The notes below the pieces were generated by a model. It made no database searches. It was not told the origin of the DNA and was given only the letters and a program-made list of their open reading frames with translations. Made by a program: the position numbers and the translations under genes. Positions 1 through 11,400 of a DNA stretch of 64,000 nt are shown piece after piece. Numbering within the stretch: the stretch's first letter is position 1; each line of letters starts with the position of its first letter. This DNA is from Purpureocillium takamizusanense (Eukaryota; Ascomycota; Sordariomycetes; Hypocreales; Ophiocordycipitaceae): assembly GCF_022605165.1 (NCBI RefSeq), contig NC_063069.1:4216001-4280000 (forward strand), in the 5' to 3' direction.

Positions 1-200
1 CGGCGCGATATCTACGACACGGCGAGGCTCTGGCGCGATGATGTGATGTGAGGAAGAAGCGAGACCGAGACTACGGCGCACGCGGCCGAACTCCCACGAC
101 ATCCTTTCGATTCGATTCCAGTTTTCTATACAAGGTTGCCTATACATATCGAGGAAGAAACAAACCAGAAACACACATCACGTCGGCCTCATCATCAAGG
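1..200 (+). promoter_or_regulatory. 5' flank and leader of the Kelch-like gene
   Basis: No gene is seen. The reading frame of the downstream gene stays open back to about position 48, but this stretch has no in-frame ATG before 201, so it is read as 5' leader. The window edge cuts off the promoter proper. Confidence 0.5.
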
Positions 201-3200
201 ATGGTCGTCACCAGATCCAGATGGAGGCGGCGGCGGCGGCCCGCCTCCCGCTCCGTCTCACCTCTCCACCACCTCCTCCTTCTTGCCGCATTCCAGTCCT
301 CCTCCTCCTCCCCCGCCATCGTCTCCGCCGCCGCAGAACAAGCGCACGCCTTCCCCTACGTGCCGACACAGATCCTCACCCCCAGCGCCTGCGTCAACCA
401 GTCGTCCTGCCGCGGCCGCGACGTCGCCTACGTCTTCAGCCCGTCATCGTCGACGTCGCGCGACGGCGTGCGCTTCCTCGCCCTCAACTACTCCTCGGGC
501 ATCGACGCCGGCGCGGAGCCCAAGCCCGTGTCCACCACCGCATCCTTGCCCTTTCTCCAAGACGCCGAGTCGGCGACGACGGCCTTTGGCGCGGCGCGGG
601 CGGCTAGTGGCGAGGTGCTCGTCTTTGCCGGCGCGTGCGACGGTCCCGGCGGCGACGTCTGGAGCTACACACCCGGCGGCAACAATGGCGACGACAAGGA
701 CGTCAAGTGGCAGCGGAGGACGACGACGAGGAAACAAGGAGGGGCGGCGGGAGGAAGCACGCAGGGACCATACTTTCTGGGCGGAACGCTCGCCTTCTCG
801 TCCAAGCTGGCGCCCACCATGGACGAGCCGACGCTTTACACGTACGGCGGCATGTGCGCGCCGCCGTCGACGTCAACGGCCAAGACGCAGGACTGGCAGT
901 CCAACGCAAACTACACCAAGACGATGATGAGCCTCTCCCCGGCAGCCGCGCAGGATGGCGGCTACAATCTGGGCGTGGCGTCTGTGCTAGGCCCGCGCTC
1001 GCCCTTTGCGGGCTTCTCGGTGACGCAGCTGCCGCCCTCGGTGACCAACATATCGGGGACCGTGACGCAGCAGGCGAGCTTCGTGTTTCTCGGCGGGCAC
1101 ACGCAGTGGGCCTTTATCAACATGAGCACGGCGGCCGTCTGGAGCCTGCCCGAGGAGACGTGGTCGTACGTCAACGTGCAGCCGCCGTCGCCACCGCCAT
1201 CGACGGCCGCGGGTGAGATTAGGAAGGAGAAGAAGGCGGCAGTGGCGACGACACCAGACAACGTGTACAGCCGGTCGGGCCACACGGCGGTGCTCAGCGA
1301 GGACGGCGGCTCCGTCGTTGTACTCGGCGGCTGGGTCGGCGACGTGGGCACGCCGGCGGAGCCGCAGCTCGCGGTGCTCGAGATGAGCCAGGCGTACAGC
1401 TCCTGGCGATGGCGCATCCCCGAGACGCAGCCGGAGAGCGGCATCTACGGCCACGGCGCGGCGATGCTGCCCGGCAACGTCATGGTCGTGTATGGCGGGT
1501 GGGAGACCAAGAACATAACCACGACGACGACGAAGCAGAAGCGCCAAGACGCCCCCGCGACGGCATCGTCGCTGCGCTTCTTGAACCTGACGTCCATGGC
1601 GTGGACCTCGTCGTACACGAACCCCCACGCGGCAGGGAGAGGCGGCGGCGGCGACGACGAGTCCCACGACGCACCCGGGTCGGACGGATCATCAAAGTCA
1701 CGGCGCCTCGGGCTCGGGCTCGGGCTGGGGCTGGGCCTCGCGCTGCTACTCGGCGTCGTCTTCGGGTTCCTGCTCTGGCGCATGCGGCAGCGGCGGAAGC
1801 AGGCGCGGCACGACGAGGCGGTGCGGGCCATGGCCGAGGACGCGCGACACTTCCTCCACGACGGTGACATGATGGAGCGCGACGACTTTCTCTTTGGCTG
1901 GGGCGGCCAGCGGGACTGGCGTACCGGCGGCCAGCAGCAGCAGGGAGGCGACGGGCGGTCGCTGGGATACGAGAGCCTCCGGGGCGCCGCCGGAGGAGCG
2001 GGAGGACGGGCCTCGCTCGACGCCGGCTCGAGTTCCATTGCCCGGAAGCCCCTGGCCGGCGGAGGCGCCACCCGAGGCATGATGATGCGCAATGGCTATC
2101 AGCCGGCGCTGCCTGCGGACGGTGGGCGATTCAGCGGCACGTTCGCGTCGCCACCGGGCGTCATCCATCCGATCCTCGAGGACGACGAGGACGAGTACTA
2201 CGGCCATGACGAGCAGCACGAGAACGAGCACGAGCATGCGAATCTGGCGTCGGCAGCAGCAGCGGCGCCGCTGACGCCCACCTCGGAGGCGCACTCGGAT
2301 CCCTTCGCCACGCCCGTCACGGCCACGGCGCCGCCCGTCATCTTCTTCCCCACGACGGCGGCGGCGGCGACGGGGGGCGGCCTCCGGACGTCGAGCCCGG
2401 ACAGCAGGGGCAGCAACAACAGCAGTCCCGTCCGGCGCACCGATCCGGATGTCCAGGACTGGGTGTCGGACGTGGACGCCGCGGACGCGCTGCTCGCGCG
2501 ATACAGCTCGACTCGCCAGCAGCATCAGCAGCAGCAACAGCAGCAACAGCAGCAGTCATCGTCGTTGCTGCAGCAGGGCCGCGTGTCGCCAACGCGCCGC
2601 GGATCGAATCGCTCGACCCTCACACTCGGCCTGCGCGACGACGACTCGCGCACCGGCTCCAACCTGTCCGAGTCGGCGCGCAGTGCGGCCGACAGTCTGC
2701 GCCGCTCCGCCTCGGGTCGCCGCTCCGGAGGCTTCCTCCTCGGTCTCGGCCTCGGCGGCGGCGGTGAGCACTCCAAGCCCGGGAGCAGCTCCTCGAGCAG
2801 CTACAACACGGCGCGGTCCGGCTTTGGCGCGCTGCAGGCCGAGGCGCCGGGCCTGCTCATGGGTAGCAGTGGCGGCGGCGCTCGAACGACGGCACCGGCC
2901 AGCCCGACGGGATGGGGAGGCGGCGCGGCGACCGGAGACCACAACAACGACGATGACGACGAGTACGCGCTCCCGCCCGGCTCGCCGTCCAAGTCCAAGC
3001 CACCGTCGCGGCGCACGTGGCTGGGCTCGCTGCGGCGCGTCTTCTCCGGCAGCGGCAGCGGCAGCAGCGGCGCGTCGCCGGCCAGCGCATCTCGCGAGGA
3101 GCTCGACTCTCACCAACACCATCAGTACCAGCAGGCTAGCAGCGGTGCCGCGCTGATGACGGCCGGCGCGGGGGCGCTGAGCGGCGAGCTGCTCCGCCGG

Positions 3201-4271
3201 AAGCAGGGCCGACATGACTGGCAGGACTCGGGCGACGAGGGCGGTGGCGGTAGCAGCACGGTCGGTATGGGAGCAGCAGGGAGAAGAGGAAGAAGAAGCG
3301 AGCACCACGGCGGCGACGACGACGACGGGGCGCGAGAAAAGGACGAGTGGGATATCGAGCGGGCGGTGGAGCAGCGGCTGGTGCAGGTCATGTTCACGGT
3401 GCCTAAGGAGCGCCTGCGCGTGGTCAACGCCGCCGCGGACGACGGCGACGACGATAACGAGGATGATGATGATAATGGTGGTGCGGACAACCGGGCGTTG
3501 GGCAAGCCGCCCGTGACGGTGACGGCTCAGCAGCGCGGCCAGGAACACGTCGCCCCAGCCGAGGCGTTGCGGGAGCCGCACGTCGCGGAGCTGGTCGACC
3601 CGTCGAGCACGGACACGAGCACGCCGACGACGACGACGACCAAGTCTTCGCTGCGCTCGGCGGCGTCGCGAGAGGGCGGGTTGCGGCTAGCAGGCGAGCA
3701 GCAGCAACGGCAGGAGGAGGGCGGCGATGCCACCACCGCCACGCAGAGAGATGTCGGCACACCAGGCGCCGCGGGTGATGCTGCCAACATGACCGCCATC
3801 GTCGTCGATACGAGCAAGGACGTTGGTGGCGTTGAAGACAAGAACGACAAGCACGATCACCATCATCATCATCACGACCATAACGACGAGAAAGACGACG
3901 AAGATGAAGACGTCCACGACAGCAGCTTCCTCAGCGGCATCGGCAGCGGCGACGGCGGCAGCGCGCGGGCCAAGCATCAGAGCCACGCCGGCACCGTCAG
4001 CAGCGGCGGCGGCGACTACCTAGGCGTGATGGACGGGACGACGACCATGTCGAACCCGCGCCTGTCGCACTCGACGGACGGGTCGTCGTGGCGCGGAGAC
4101 CGGTCGTCGGGCGTCTTCATGACGGCCGAGGCGGTGACGTTTGAGCGCCCGCGGATGCGCATGACGCGCGTGCGCGACATGGTGGACCGGTACGAGACGC
4201 GCAGCGCCGAGGCGAGTCCCGTGCGGAGCCAGGCGGACAGCCCGACGAGGGGGACGCACCGCTCGTCATGA
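201..4271 (+). CDS. Kelch-like beta-propeller single-pass membrane protein with a long disordered tail
   Basis: This single-exon gene encodes 1356 aa. The start at 201 is the only in-frame ATG at the front and leads into a basic stretch and a hydrophobic Leu/Ala segment that looks like a signal peptide (residues about 1-45). Residues about 50-480 have Kelch or galactose-oxidase propeller character, with repeated GG doublets followed by Trp/Tyr (FLGGHTQW, VVLGGW, VVYGGW). A transmembrane helix of alternating Gly-Leu (GLGLGLGLGLALLLG, about 503-528) is followed by basic residues (RMRQRRK), giving an extracellular propeller and a cytoplasmic tail. The tail of about 820 residues is low complexity (poly-Gln near nt 2520-2560, poly-His near nt 3856-3875). 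It also holds an ordered-looking stretch around VQVMFTVPKERLRVV (nt 3383-3427) and a basic C-terminus. A cell-surface or polarity role is inferred by analogy with fungal Kelch membrane proteins; the substrate is unknown. Confidence 0.82.
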   Translation: MVVTRSRWRRRRRPASRSVSPLHHLLLLAAFQSSSSSPAIVSAAAEQAHAFPYVPTQILTPSACVNQSSCRGRDVAYVFSPSSSTSRDGVRFLALNYSSGIDAGAEPKPVSTTASLPFLQDAESATTAFGAARAASGEVLVFAGACDGPGGDVWSYTPGGNNGDDKDVKWQRRTTTRKQGGAAGGSTQGPYFLGGTLAFSSKLAPTMDEPTLYTYGGMCAPPSTSTAKTQDWQSNANYTKTMMSLSPAAAQDGGYNLGVASVLGPRSPFAGFSVTQLPPSVTNISGTVTQQASFVFLGGHTQWAFINMSTAAVWSLPEETWSYVNVQPPSPPPSTAAGEIRKEKKAAVATTPDNVYSRSGHTAVLSEDGGSVVVLGGWVGDVGTPAEPQLAVLEMSQAYSSWRWRIPETQPESGIYGHGAAMLPGNVMVVYGGWETKNITTTTTKQKRQDAPATASSLRFLNLTSMAWTSSYTNPHAAGRGGGGDDESHDAPGSDGSSKSRRLGLGLGLGLGLALLLGVVFGFLLWRMRQRRKQARHDEAVRAMAEDARHFLHDGDMMERDDFLFGWGGQRDWRTGGQQQQGGDGRSLGYESLRGAAGGAGGRASLDAGSSSIARKPLAGGGATRGMMMRNGYQPALPADGGRFSGTFASPPGVIHPILEDDEDEYYGHDEQHENEHEHANLASAAAAAPLTPTSEAHSDPFATPVTATAPPVIFFPTTAAAATGGGLRTSSPDSRGSNNSSPVRRTDPDVQDWVSDVDAADALLARYSSTRQQHQQQQQQQQQQSSSLLQQGRVSPTRRGSNRSTLTLGLRDDDSRTGSNLSESARSAADSLRRSASGRRSGGFLLGLGLGGGGEHSKPGSSSSSSYNTARSGFGALQAEAPGLLMGSSGGGARTTAPASPTGWGGGAATGDHNNDDDDEYALPPGSPSKSKPPSRRTWLGSLRRVFSGSGSGSSGASPASASREELDSHQHHQYQQASSGAALMTAGAGALSGELLRRKQGRHDWQDSGDEGGGGSSTVGMGAAGRRGRRSEHHGGDDDDGAREKDEWDIERAVEQRLVQVMFTVPKERLRVVNAAADDGDDDNEDDDDNGGADNRALGKPPVTVTAQQRGQEHVAPAEALREPHVAELVDPSSTDTSTPTTTTTKSSLRSAASREGGLRLAGEQQQRQEEGGDATTATQRDVGTPGAAGDAANMTAIVVDTSKDVGGVEDKNDKHDHHHHHHDHNDEKDDEDEDVHDSSFLSGIGSGDGGSARAKHQSHAGTVSSGGGDYLGVMDGTTTMSNPRLSHSTDGSSWRGDRSSGVFMTAEAVTFERPRMRMTRVRDMVDRYETRSAEASPVRSQADSPTRGTHRSS

Positions 4272-5115
4272 TGGGGAAACAAAGGGGGGGTGGGTGGTGG
4301 TGTTCAACACCACACTGGAGTTTTCATGCTGTTGCTGTTGCTGCTGCTTTTTCTGGTTCTCCGTTTACGAAATGCTTTGTGTGCAGAGAGAGGGGAGTGA
4401 GTGGCCCACGCGCGGTTCACTCGCGGGCGGTTTGCCTGGCATTTGGTCAATACGGCGAGTGAGTTTCACGGTTTCTTCATTTTTTATACCACGATATTGT
4501 CCCTGTGGTGGAGAAAGAGAGGTGGTGTGTTTATTTGCCCCTCCTTCTTGGGGGCAGGGAGCAAAAGGAAGGGGTATGTATACACGCGCGCGCAAACGGC
4601 TTTGGGGATGGGAATCAAAGGTCTATATTCGTGCATGTACGTATGTCTATATGTATTGCATGTATGTATGTTTGCGAGTATGTATGTATATGTGTATATG
4701 CGTGTATGTGTGTGTATACAGTATACTTGAAGACGTACAAGACAGAAAGGGGGGGGGGCTACTAGGTACCTACGCTCACTCATAGGAACCGTTGGCGTTT
4801 TCCCTCATTGTGTTTAGTTAGGGTCTAGGATCGGGATGTGATGTGGTGATACCTGCCTGCCTGCCTTGGCCGTTGCGTCGGTATTTATGTCCTGCGCGTA
4901 TCCGTGTATCCATGTGTCGACATGTCCCTCGCGGCCCGTCTCTATCCCCCTCCCCCCTTCTCTAAACTGCCATTCTATTCTCCAAACCGTGTACCGTTTC
5001 CTGCAGCGCTGTCCGTGCATCTGCGCGTACGAATCTACATCATATCCTTCTAGCAGTCTCCTGTCTAAAAAGCGGCAAAGCAGCTGCTACCCTGAAAAGA
5101 AACTGGCAAAAGCAG
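4272..5115. other. Convergent intergenic spacer
   Basis: This is the 3' spacer between two genes that end towards each other. It contains a T-rich run, a TATG/GT microsatellite-like stretch and one TAGGTACCTA-type palindrome near 4764. No coding signal or RNA gene is seen. Confidence 0.6.
4629..4722. repeat. Imperfect TATG/TG-rich simple repeat
   Basis: Alternating GTATG, TATG and TGTG units run for about 90 bases in the 3' spacer. They are interrupted and are best described as a degenerate microsatellite. Confidence 0.7.
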
Positions 5116-6264
5116 CTACACCTTGACGCCGAGCTTCTTGTTCCACGCCAGGACCGCCTCGATGGCCTGCCTGCCGGGAAAGTCAAAGATGACGACGCCG
5201 GTGCGGCGCGCCTCGGGGACGCGCTCAAAGTCGCGGACCCACTGGCCCGTCATGTCGTTCATGCCCGTGACGGTGCGGTTGAGGGGCCCCGCGGCGGCCT
5301 CGACGGGCAGGACGCCGATGGAGGCGGAGACGTGGGCGAGGTAGAGGCGGGCGTTGTCGAGGGCGTCGGTGGCGGCGCGCTCGAGGGCGGTGCGGATGGC
5401 GGTCCACTTCTCGGCGAGGTGGTAGACGTCGGGGACGATCCAGGCGTCCTCGAGCGCCATCTGCGGGCCGTCCCAGGCGAGCCCGTAGGAAGGGGCCCCC
5501 TGCGACGACGAGGCAAAGTCCTGCAGCAGGAAGACGCGCGAGCGCAGGGCGCCGAGCGTGGGGATGGGGGCGCTGCGGTTGTCGTACAGGTACAGGTGGT
5601 CAGCAAGGTGGTTGTTGCGTGGTTGCCGCTCGCCGCTGCTGCCGCCGCCGCCGCCGCGGTAGTAGCCGACAAAGGCCTCCTCAAACGTCTTGGAGTTGTT
5701 GGCGCCGACGGGGCGGCCCTCCTCCTTGAGGCGCATGACCAAGGCCTCGGAGGGGTTGGCGACGAGGAAGGCGAGCACGTCGCGCAGGACGTCGGCGAAG
5801 CTGAAGCCCGTGTAGCCGTCGCCGTGGTAAATGTGCAGCTCGTCGTCGCGCAGGCGGGCGCGGATGTCGAGGTAGCGCAGGCCGGCGTCGAGCTGGACGC
5901 TGAGGTTCCAGTTCTGGCAGTTGAGGACGGGGTCGCGGCGCAGCAGGCCGTACGTCATGGTGTCGTGGGTGCCGGGGATGCTGAGGCTGGTGAGGTTGGT
6001 GTCGTCGGGGACGGCCGCCATCCACGCCGGGTGGTGCCCGGCGTGCGCGTCGAAGCTCCACGCCGAGCGGTAGCCGCGGTAGCAGCCGCCGCGGACGAGG
6101 CACGGCGCGACGGCCAAGAGGAGCAGGTAGAGGAGCGCCATGGCGGCGGCGGCGGCGAGGGCGAGGAGCGGCGGGACGCGGCGTGCGCGGACGGGACGAC
6201 GATGACGGAGGCGAGGCGGCGGCGGGAGGGGGAGCGAAAGCGATGGCAGCGACGGCTTGCCCAT
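5116..6264 (-). CDS. PI-PLC X-domain (TIM-barrel) phosphodiesterase
   Basis: The 382-aa product resembles bacterial-type phosphatidylinositol-specific phospholipase C and related PLC-like phosphodiesterases, which cleave PI by acid-base catalysis with two histidines. The X-domain core is visible: SIPGTHDTM (His100, Asp101), LDIRAR (Arg135), then DELHIYHGDG (His144/His147) and a helix FADVLRDVLAFL. A hydrophobic segment (about 31-57) acts as signal peptide or signal anchor, so the enzyme is probably secreted or membrane-tethered. NLT and NRS sequons fit the secretory route. The start at 6264 is chosen for its ATG context. A second in-frame ATG at 6141, in a GCCGCCGCC-ATGG context, would leave a classic short signal peptide. 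The gene is intronless, and the substrate is inferred from the family only. Confidence 0.83.
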   Translation of the reverse strand: MGKPSLPSLSLPLPPPPRLRHRRPVRARRVPPLLALAAAAAMALLYLLLLAVAPCLVRGGCYRGYRSAWSFDAHAGHHPAWMAAVPDDTNLTSLSIPGTHDTMTYGLLRRDPVLNCQNWNLSVQLDAGLRYLDIRARLRDDELHIYHGDGYTGFSFADVLRDVLAFLVANPSEALVMRLKEEGRPVGANNSKTFEEAFVGYYRGGGGGSSGERQPRNNHLADHLYLYDNRSAPIPTLGALRSRVFLLQDFASSSQGAPSYGLAWDGPQMALEDAWIVPDVYHLAEKWTAIRTALERAATDALDNARLYLAHVSASIGVLPVEAAAGPLNRTVTGMNDMTGQWVRDFERVPEARRTGVVIFDFPGRQAIEAVLAWNKKLGVKV

Positions 6265-8450
6265 GATGGGAGGGGCGCGACGGACGTCTATATAGTAGCG
6301 TATAATTCGGGATGCTGGAGCAGGCACGACTGCTACTGCTGCTCGTCGCCTACCGCTTCAACCGGGGCGGCTGCACACACGGCAAGGCACGGACGGCACC
6401 GCGGGGCTGAAGGGGGCCCCGGTGGAGAGCGGCGACCGGGGGCGGGCGGGCGGAGCGGTGAGGGAGAAGGATGGAGATGCAGGAAACGTGCTGCAACGGC
6501 GGCGCGTCACCGCATCGTGGTGAATTAGTAGTTCGGCGGGCGGGGAGGAGTTGTCAACGGGTGTTGGTGGTGATGATGATAATGATGCACGGCGAGGGCC
6601 AGGCGAGGAGGCCACGGGCGGGATCGCACAGCCGCACGTGGGTAACCCGCGAGGCGCGGTTTGTCGTGGTCGGGTCGGGTGACGTGACGGGGGGGGGGTT
6701 GATGGTGGTGACTCGTTCGCGAATGTGGATGGATGGATGTGAGTGGGCGTGATGTGATGGACGGTTGGATTGGCCTCCCCGTGACGGGACACGGAGCAGT
6801 GCAGCGCAATGCGGCGCAATGCAGTGCAGTGCAGTGCAGTGCAGTGCAGTGCAGTGTAGTGGATGACGGAGCGAGGCCGCGTCCCCGGTCCGGCGTTGAG
6901 TGCCCGGATTAGTAGGTGGAGGATGGTGCAGGTGCCCTGTGCAACCCGACACCTCCGGCCGCCTGCCCGGGCCCCCCGCCCGCCCGCCCGCCCGGCGCGT
7001 TGGCTTCAATACTTACATGGCTTGACTTGCCCGACGGTTTTTTCTTCTTTCTTGCCTGTGCTATGCTTTTGCAGACCAATTTGTCTCCATGTGTTCTAGC
7101 CCCTGTCTCTCTCTCTCCCAATTACTCGTCGTCGCAGACGCGGATAGGCTCATGCATCATGTGCGCGTCCACGACAACGATGCAACACCAAGATGCCGCC
7201 GTGACAAGTAAGCTACCCTGCACCACATCGCGCCCGCCATCGCCAACTTGACCTGCTCCTGGCTGCTCCGTGTCGACAGCCTCAACAATCTCCCCCTGGG
7301 GCACTAATCAGCCAGTTAGCCCCTCTTTCTCTCTCTCTCCGTTGATACCCTCGACGAACTGGCCCATGTGCCGGCAATCACCCAGCTCTCAGCCGCCCCA
7401 ACGCACACTCTCTCCCTCCCTCCATAGGCGTGTGCCATCGTCAACTCACCGCCATTGACGCCTCAACGACTGTACGTGCCAAAACCATTTGCGTGCCGTT
7501 ACCACGCGCACGCGAGGCCGCCCGTCCATACGCCCGTCAGCCAAACGGGAGGCAAGGCGCCATCGCTCTCAAGGCCAGCCAACCATGGTATATCCGATCG
7601 ACCATCGCTAAGTCATCGAGAGTTTGCGCCGTCTCGCGCCGCCACCCGGGCCCCGCAGGCAGGGCAGCCCACCTCCACCCATGAAAACTCAATTCCCGTT
7701 CTGGAGTACGTACGTAGTAACTTAGTGTGCAGTCCACTACTCCACGTAGATCATGGGGACCGAAAGGAAACGATCAGATCCCGTCGCAGGCAGATTAAAA
7801 AAGGGGGGGAAGGGGGGTTCCCGCTTCACTCGTTACGTAGTTACTGTCCACCCGCAAGCAGCTCACCAGGGATCACCTCCGTTGCGTCGTCGACGGAGAC
7901 CCGGGCCCCCGTACGCGATGATGATCATCTTATATTTGCTCGTCCGGGCCAGCCGGCAGACCACGACGGGGGAGATGGAGGGGGTCGTCAACCACCGCGT
8001 ACCTTTCGGCTGTTCCTGGCAGAACCCTCTTCTGCCGTTTGACGGCGCCGCACTGCTCTGGACTGGACTGGGACTGCATGTGGGAAGAGGAACTGAAGTG
8101 ACCTGAACTTTGATGTCCCGGTCAGGTGCGCTTGGCGGGCCGCACACCGCCCGTCCGTGATAGAGTTCGCAAAGGCCTCGTCCTCGTCCTCGTCCTCGTT
8201 CCCCCGGTGGCGTGCCGGCACCACACGCGGGTCTCTCTGTATGTACAGTACGTCTATATGTAAGTACGTGCGTATATATACTGTCTGTCGTTGACCGTTG
8301 ACGCCCTCCGGCTCGGCCATTGGTGCCAACCGCCGCCCGCCCGACCGACCCCCGGCCACCGCCGCCGGAGCAGGACGCTCTCGTTGGCGCCGCTGTCGTG
8401 ACGTGTGACCCCCTCACTCACCCACTCACCCCTCCCTCAGCCCTCCAATA
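6265..8450. other. Gene-poor spacer, part 1 (upstream of the PLC gene)
   Basis: The PLC promoter lies at the left end, with a TATATAG element at about 6289-6295 on the minus-strand reading. The rest holds a GCAGT array, G-runs, and copies of a TACGTAGT(A/T)AC motif at about 7711 and 7834. The open frames are short, arginine/proline-rich and overlap on both strands, so I call none. Confidence 0.55.
6796..6860. repeat. GCAGT pentanucleotide array
   Basis: A run of GCAGT units (at least eight near-perfect copies at the right end) is preceded by degenerate GCGCAAT units. The pentamer length and perfect right end suggest a young, slippage-prone microsatellite. Confidence 0.85.
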
Positions 8451-11400
8451 TTGTAGTTTTGACGTTAGTGTGCCTCGTCCGCGAAAAGACAGTTATTACG
8501 GGCGCCCGCCGTCTCGCTCGGGCGGCGTGACTGACGGACGACCTTTTCTTTCGCCTTATAGGCCCCTCCCCCCCCCTCCCAAGAAAGCTCGTATTACCTC
8601 GACATGTGGGATATGCCCACCCATCGGACCTGCAAATGCGACATGCATTCGGGGCCGGCCAGTGGGCGGCCGGTGTTTGGTTCCCCTCCTCGCGGCGCGG
8701 GCACGCACAAGACGTGCTGTGCTGCATGCACGCAGGACATGCCATGCCCATCTTGCGGGCTCTGCATACTGCATTCTGCATGAACGCCGGCGGCCAGCCC
8801 ACGCACCACATGCATCCTCCTCTCTCTCTCTCTCTGTCTCTCTCTGCACCGTCCACGGGGTTTAACTCACCCAACCGCCAAAGTCGTGCGCAGATGATGC
8901 CTCAAAAAAGAATACTAGAGACCGTTGAACGGAGGGAGGCGGTCCATGATTGGCGACACGCGCTCTTTCGCCAAAACGGGACGAGCCCCTTGGAAAGTTC
9001 GTTGTTCGGCTCGCTCGGTGATATATGTAGATAGTAGTACGGAACTTCTTGGTGCTCAGTTTTTGACTTTCTCTCATCACGTCCAATTGATAGTAGGATA
9101 GCGACGACGCCTGGCGGCCAGCCGGATAGGATGATGGTGTCCAGGGTCCATCCACACACATCCCTTGCTTGGTACTTAAGCGCGTTTGGCAGCTTGCTTG
9201 CTTTCCCCCAACAAACTTCCAACGGCTCGTACAAAGGTCCTCGTGGACAGGACAGGTGTGGCATACATACATATCTATGGCATGTCATGCCTCACGTCGT
9301 ACACGTCACGTACAAAGGCAGCCAGGACAGGAGGGAGAGAGAGAGCCCTCGGGGAAGGAAGAAACGATAAAAAAAAAGCAACGTCTCATCGTCGCAGGGC
9401 GAAACAATCGGCAGCGACATGTCTCGCCCTCCGGCTGCAGCAGACGTCTGCCAAACAACCCCCTGCCATATGCAATACATTGGGATTGCGAGCCTCTACT
9501 CTACCCCGCCCTTGTGCAAGACCGACGTCTGGTCTGGGCGCTGCAACTGAACGTGAACATGGATGGGGGGCAAGATGCGGCTTTCCTTGGTGGGCGCCGC
9601 CGCGGCAGCCTTGGTGCCCTGTATGTAAGCGGGCAGTCGATAGGACCAAGTCGCCGAGGAGGCTGGGGATGAGGGGAAGCGAGGCGGGGGCGGCCTCGAT
9701 GCGCGCGCATCATACTGGGCAAGGCCGAATGACTGACTTTCCAACATGGGCATCTTTTCCAAACGTCTCTTAACTATCCGGCGTCTTCAGTGACTTGTCA
9801 CGCAGCTCTTCGGTTAGCATGTGCATAGTGCACAAACCTTGACTACTACCAGCGCTCGGAGAAGTCAGACCTGCCGATAGCCACTGCACCATGGTAGATA
9901 TACTGCGACGTACGTAGTACATGGTGACGGGACAGTGTCGCACGGCCAACGTGCGGCTCCATGCCGGGGGCGGCGTGGGCCCTTGTCGTCCATGGTCCAT
10001 GGCCTCCCGCCCGACGTGTAGCATCGTGATGGTTGTTGGTGGCTTGCTCGACGCGGCCCCCAGTGCTTGCGGTACGTGACAAACTCGGGCGGCCGCTGTA
10101 TCGCAGCAATAGAGACAGTGAGCGGCTTGTTGAGCGGTCACAACTTACAGCCTGCTTGTTCGTGGCACGACGTAACTAGGTACAGTACCTCTCCGTGAGT
10201 CCATACTTACCATGCCTGTGATCCACGGGCTCCTTCCTCCACCTTCTCTCCACCCCGTCCCGCCCAGCCGACCAACGGAGCCCAGCTCGCCAGGGATCCT
10301 CTCTTGAGTCTTGAGCACGACGCGTGCACAAATCGCCGCTGCCTCGGGCCCAATGCCCCGTGTGCTTTGCTTGATCGGCGTGCGACGAGCTAGCCAGCTG
10401 GCCGCCTTGGTTTCGCACAAGCGACGGCATCGGGCACTCTCAGTTTTGTGCATCAAGTCTGACATCCATCGCCCCCTGTTCCCTTTTGCTTGTTCGTGTG
10501 CGTCTCAGCGCTCCCGTGCATGCCGTCGCCGTCACCCATGGCAAATGACAATGGCGACGAAACACGGCCGATAATGACGTGTGTGCCGCCCTGCTTCGGC
10601 CGTGCGCAGCGCAGCATGGCACGGGAACCTTGTGCGCCTGGCCTCCTTCGTGCGGCTAACTCTGGGCCGGACGCGGGTGCCTCCTTCATTGTTTTTCTTC
10701 ACAGGCGTGTCTGTCCAACTGTGTCCCTTCGTCCGCACTCAGGGGCAAGGAGTCCGTCAAGGCGGAAGACGCACACAAACAAAAAAAAGGTTAGCCCTCG
10801 CTGGTGCTGGACGCACGCGTCCATGAAGGCACGACTACGTAAATGGCTTCTAGCCACTTCCACTGCAACTGCGTCTCTCCTCGGGCTGCTTTGAGCGACG
10901 CGGTACTGCAATATAATAATCATGGGGATCCGCTCCGTTTGGTGTGCCGGACAAGCGGGCTTCCGTGGGCAGGGGGGGGTGTGGGCTCGATCGCGATGGT
11001 GTGTTGCAAGAGAGATGGGGACCGGGGGGAAACTGATGAGCTGCGAGTGGGAGGGGTGGCAGCTGGGACCGACGACATTCGCCGAAATCGACATGGATCT
11101 CGGCAGACGTCTTCACGACATCAAGGTTCCGTCGTCGTCGTCGTCGTCGTCGTAGTAGTAGTAGTAGGGGAGTCGAGGCCGCGATGCAATCTCGAGGTCG
11201 CGGACACAATGGATTGAGGAATACGCGGGCGCGAAATTCCATTCAATGCGCCAATGTCGCTTCGCTCGCGGTGATGGCGATACGATGCCGCAGCGAGGGG
11301 GCAAAGTAAAAGTACCCTGACGGCTCGTATTCTGGCCTGGGCTGGTGCTTTGGCCAGCACCCCTCAGGACTGGGGAGAGGGATTCAACTCGTCGTCCCCT

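Noticed and set aside
1746..3581. Long minus-strand frames opposite the Kelch-like gene
   Set aside because: They are Arg-rich shadows created by GC-rich third positions and lack any domain or start logic.
5332..6528. 398-codon plus-strand frame opposite the PLC gene
   Set aside because: It is the antisense shadow of the PLC gene, Gly/Ala/Val-rich with no motifs; the minus strand has a clear X domain.
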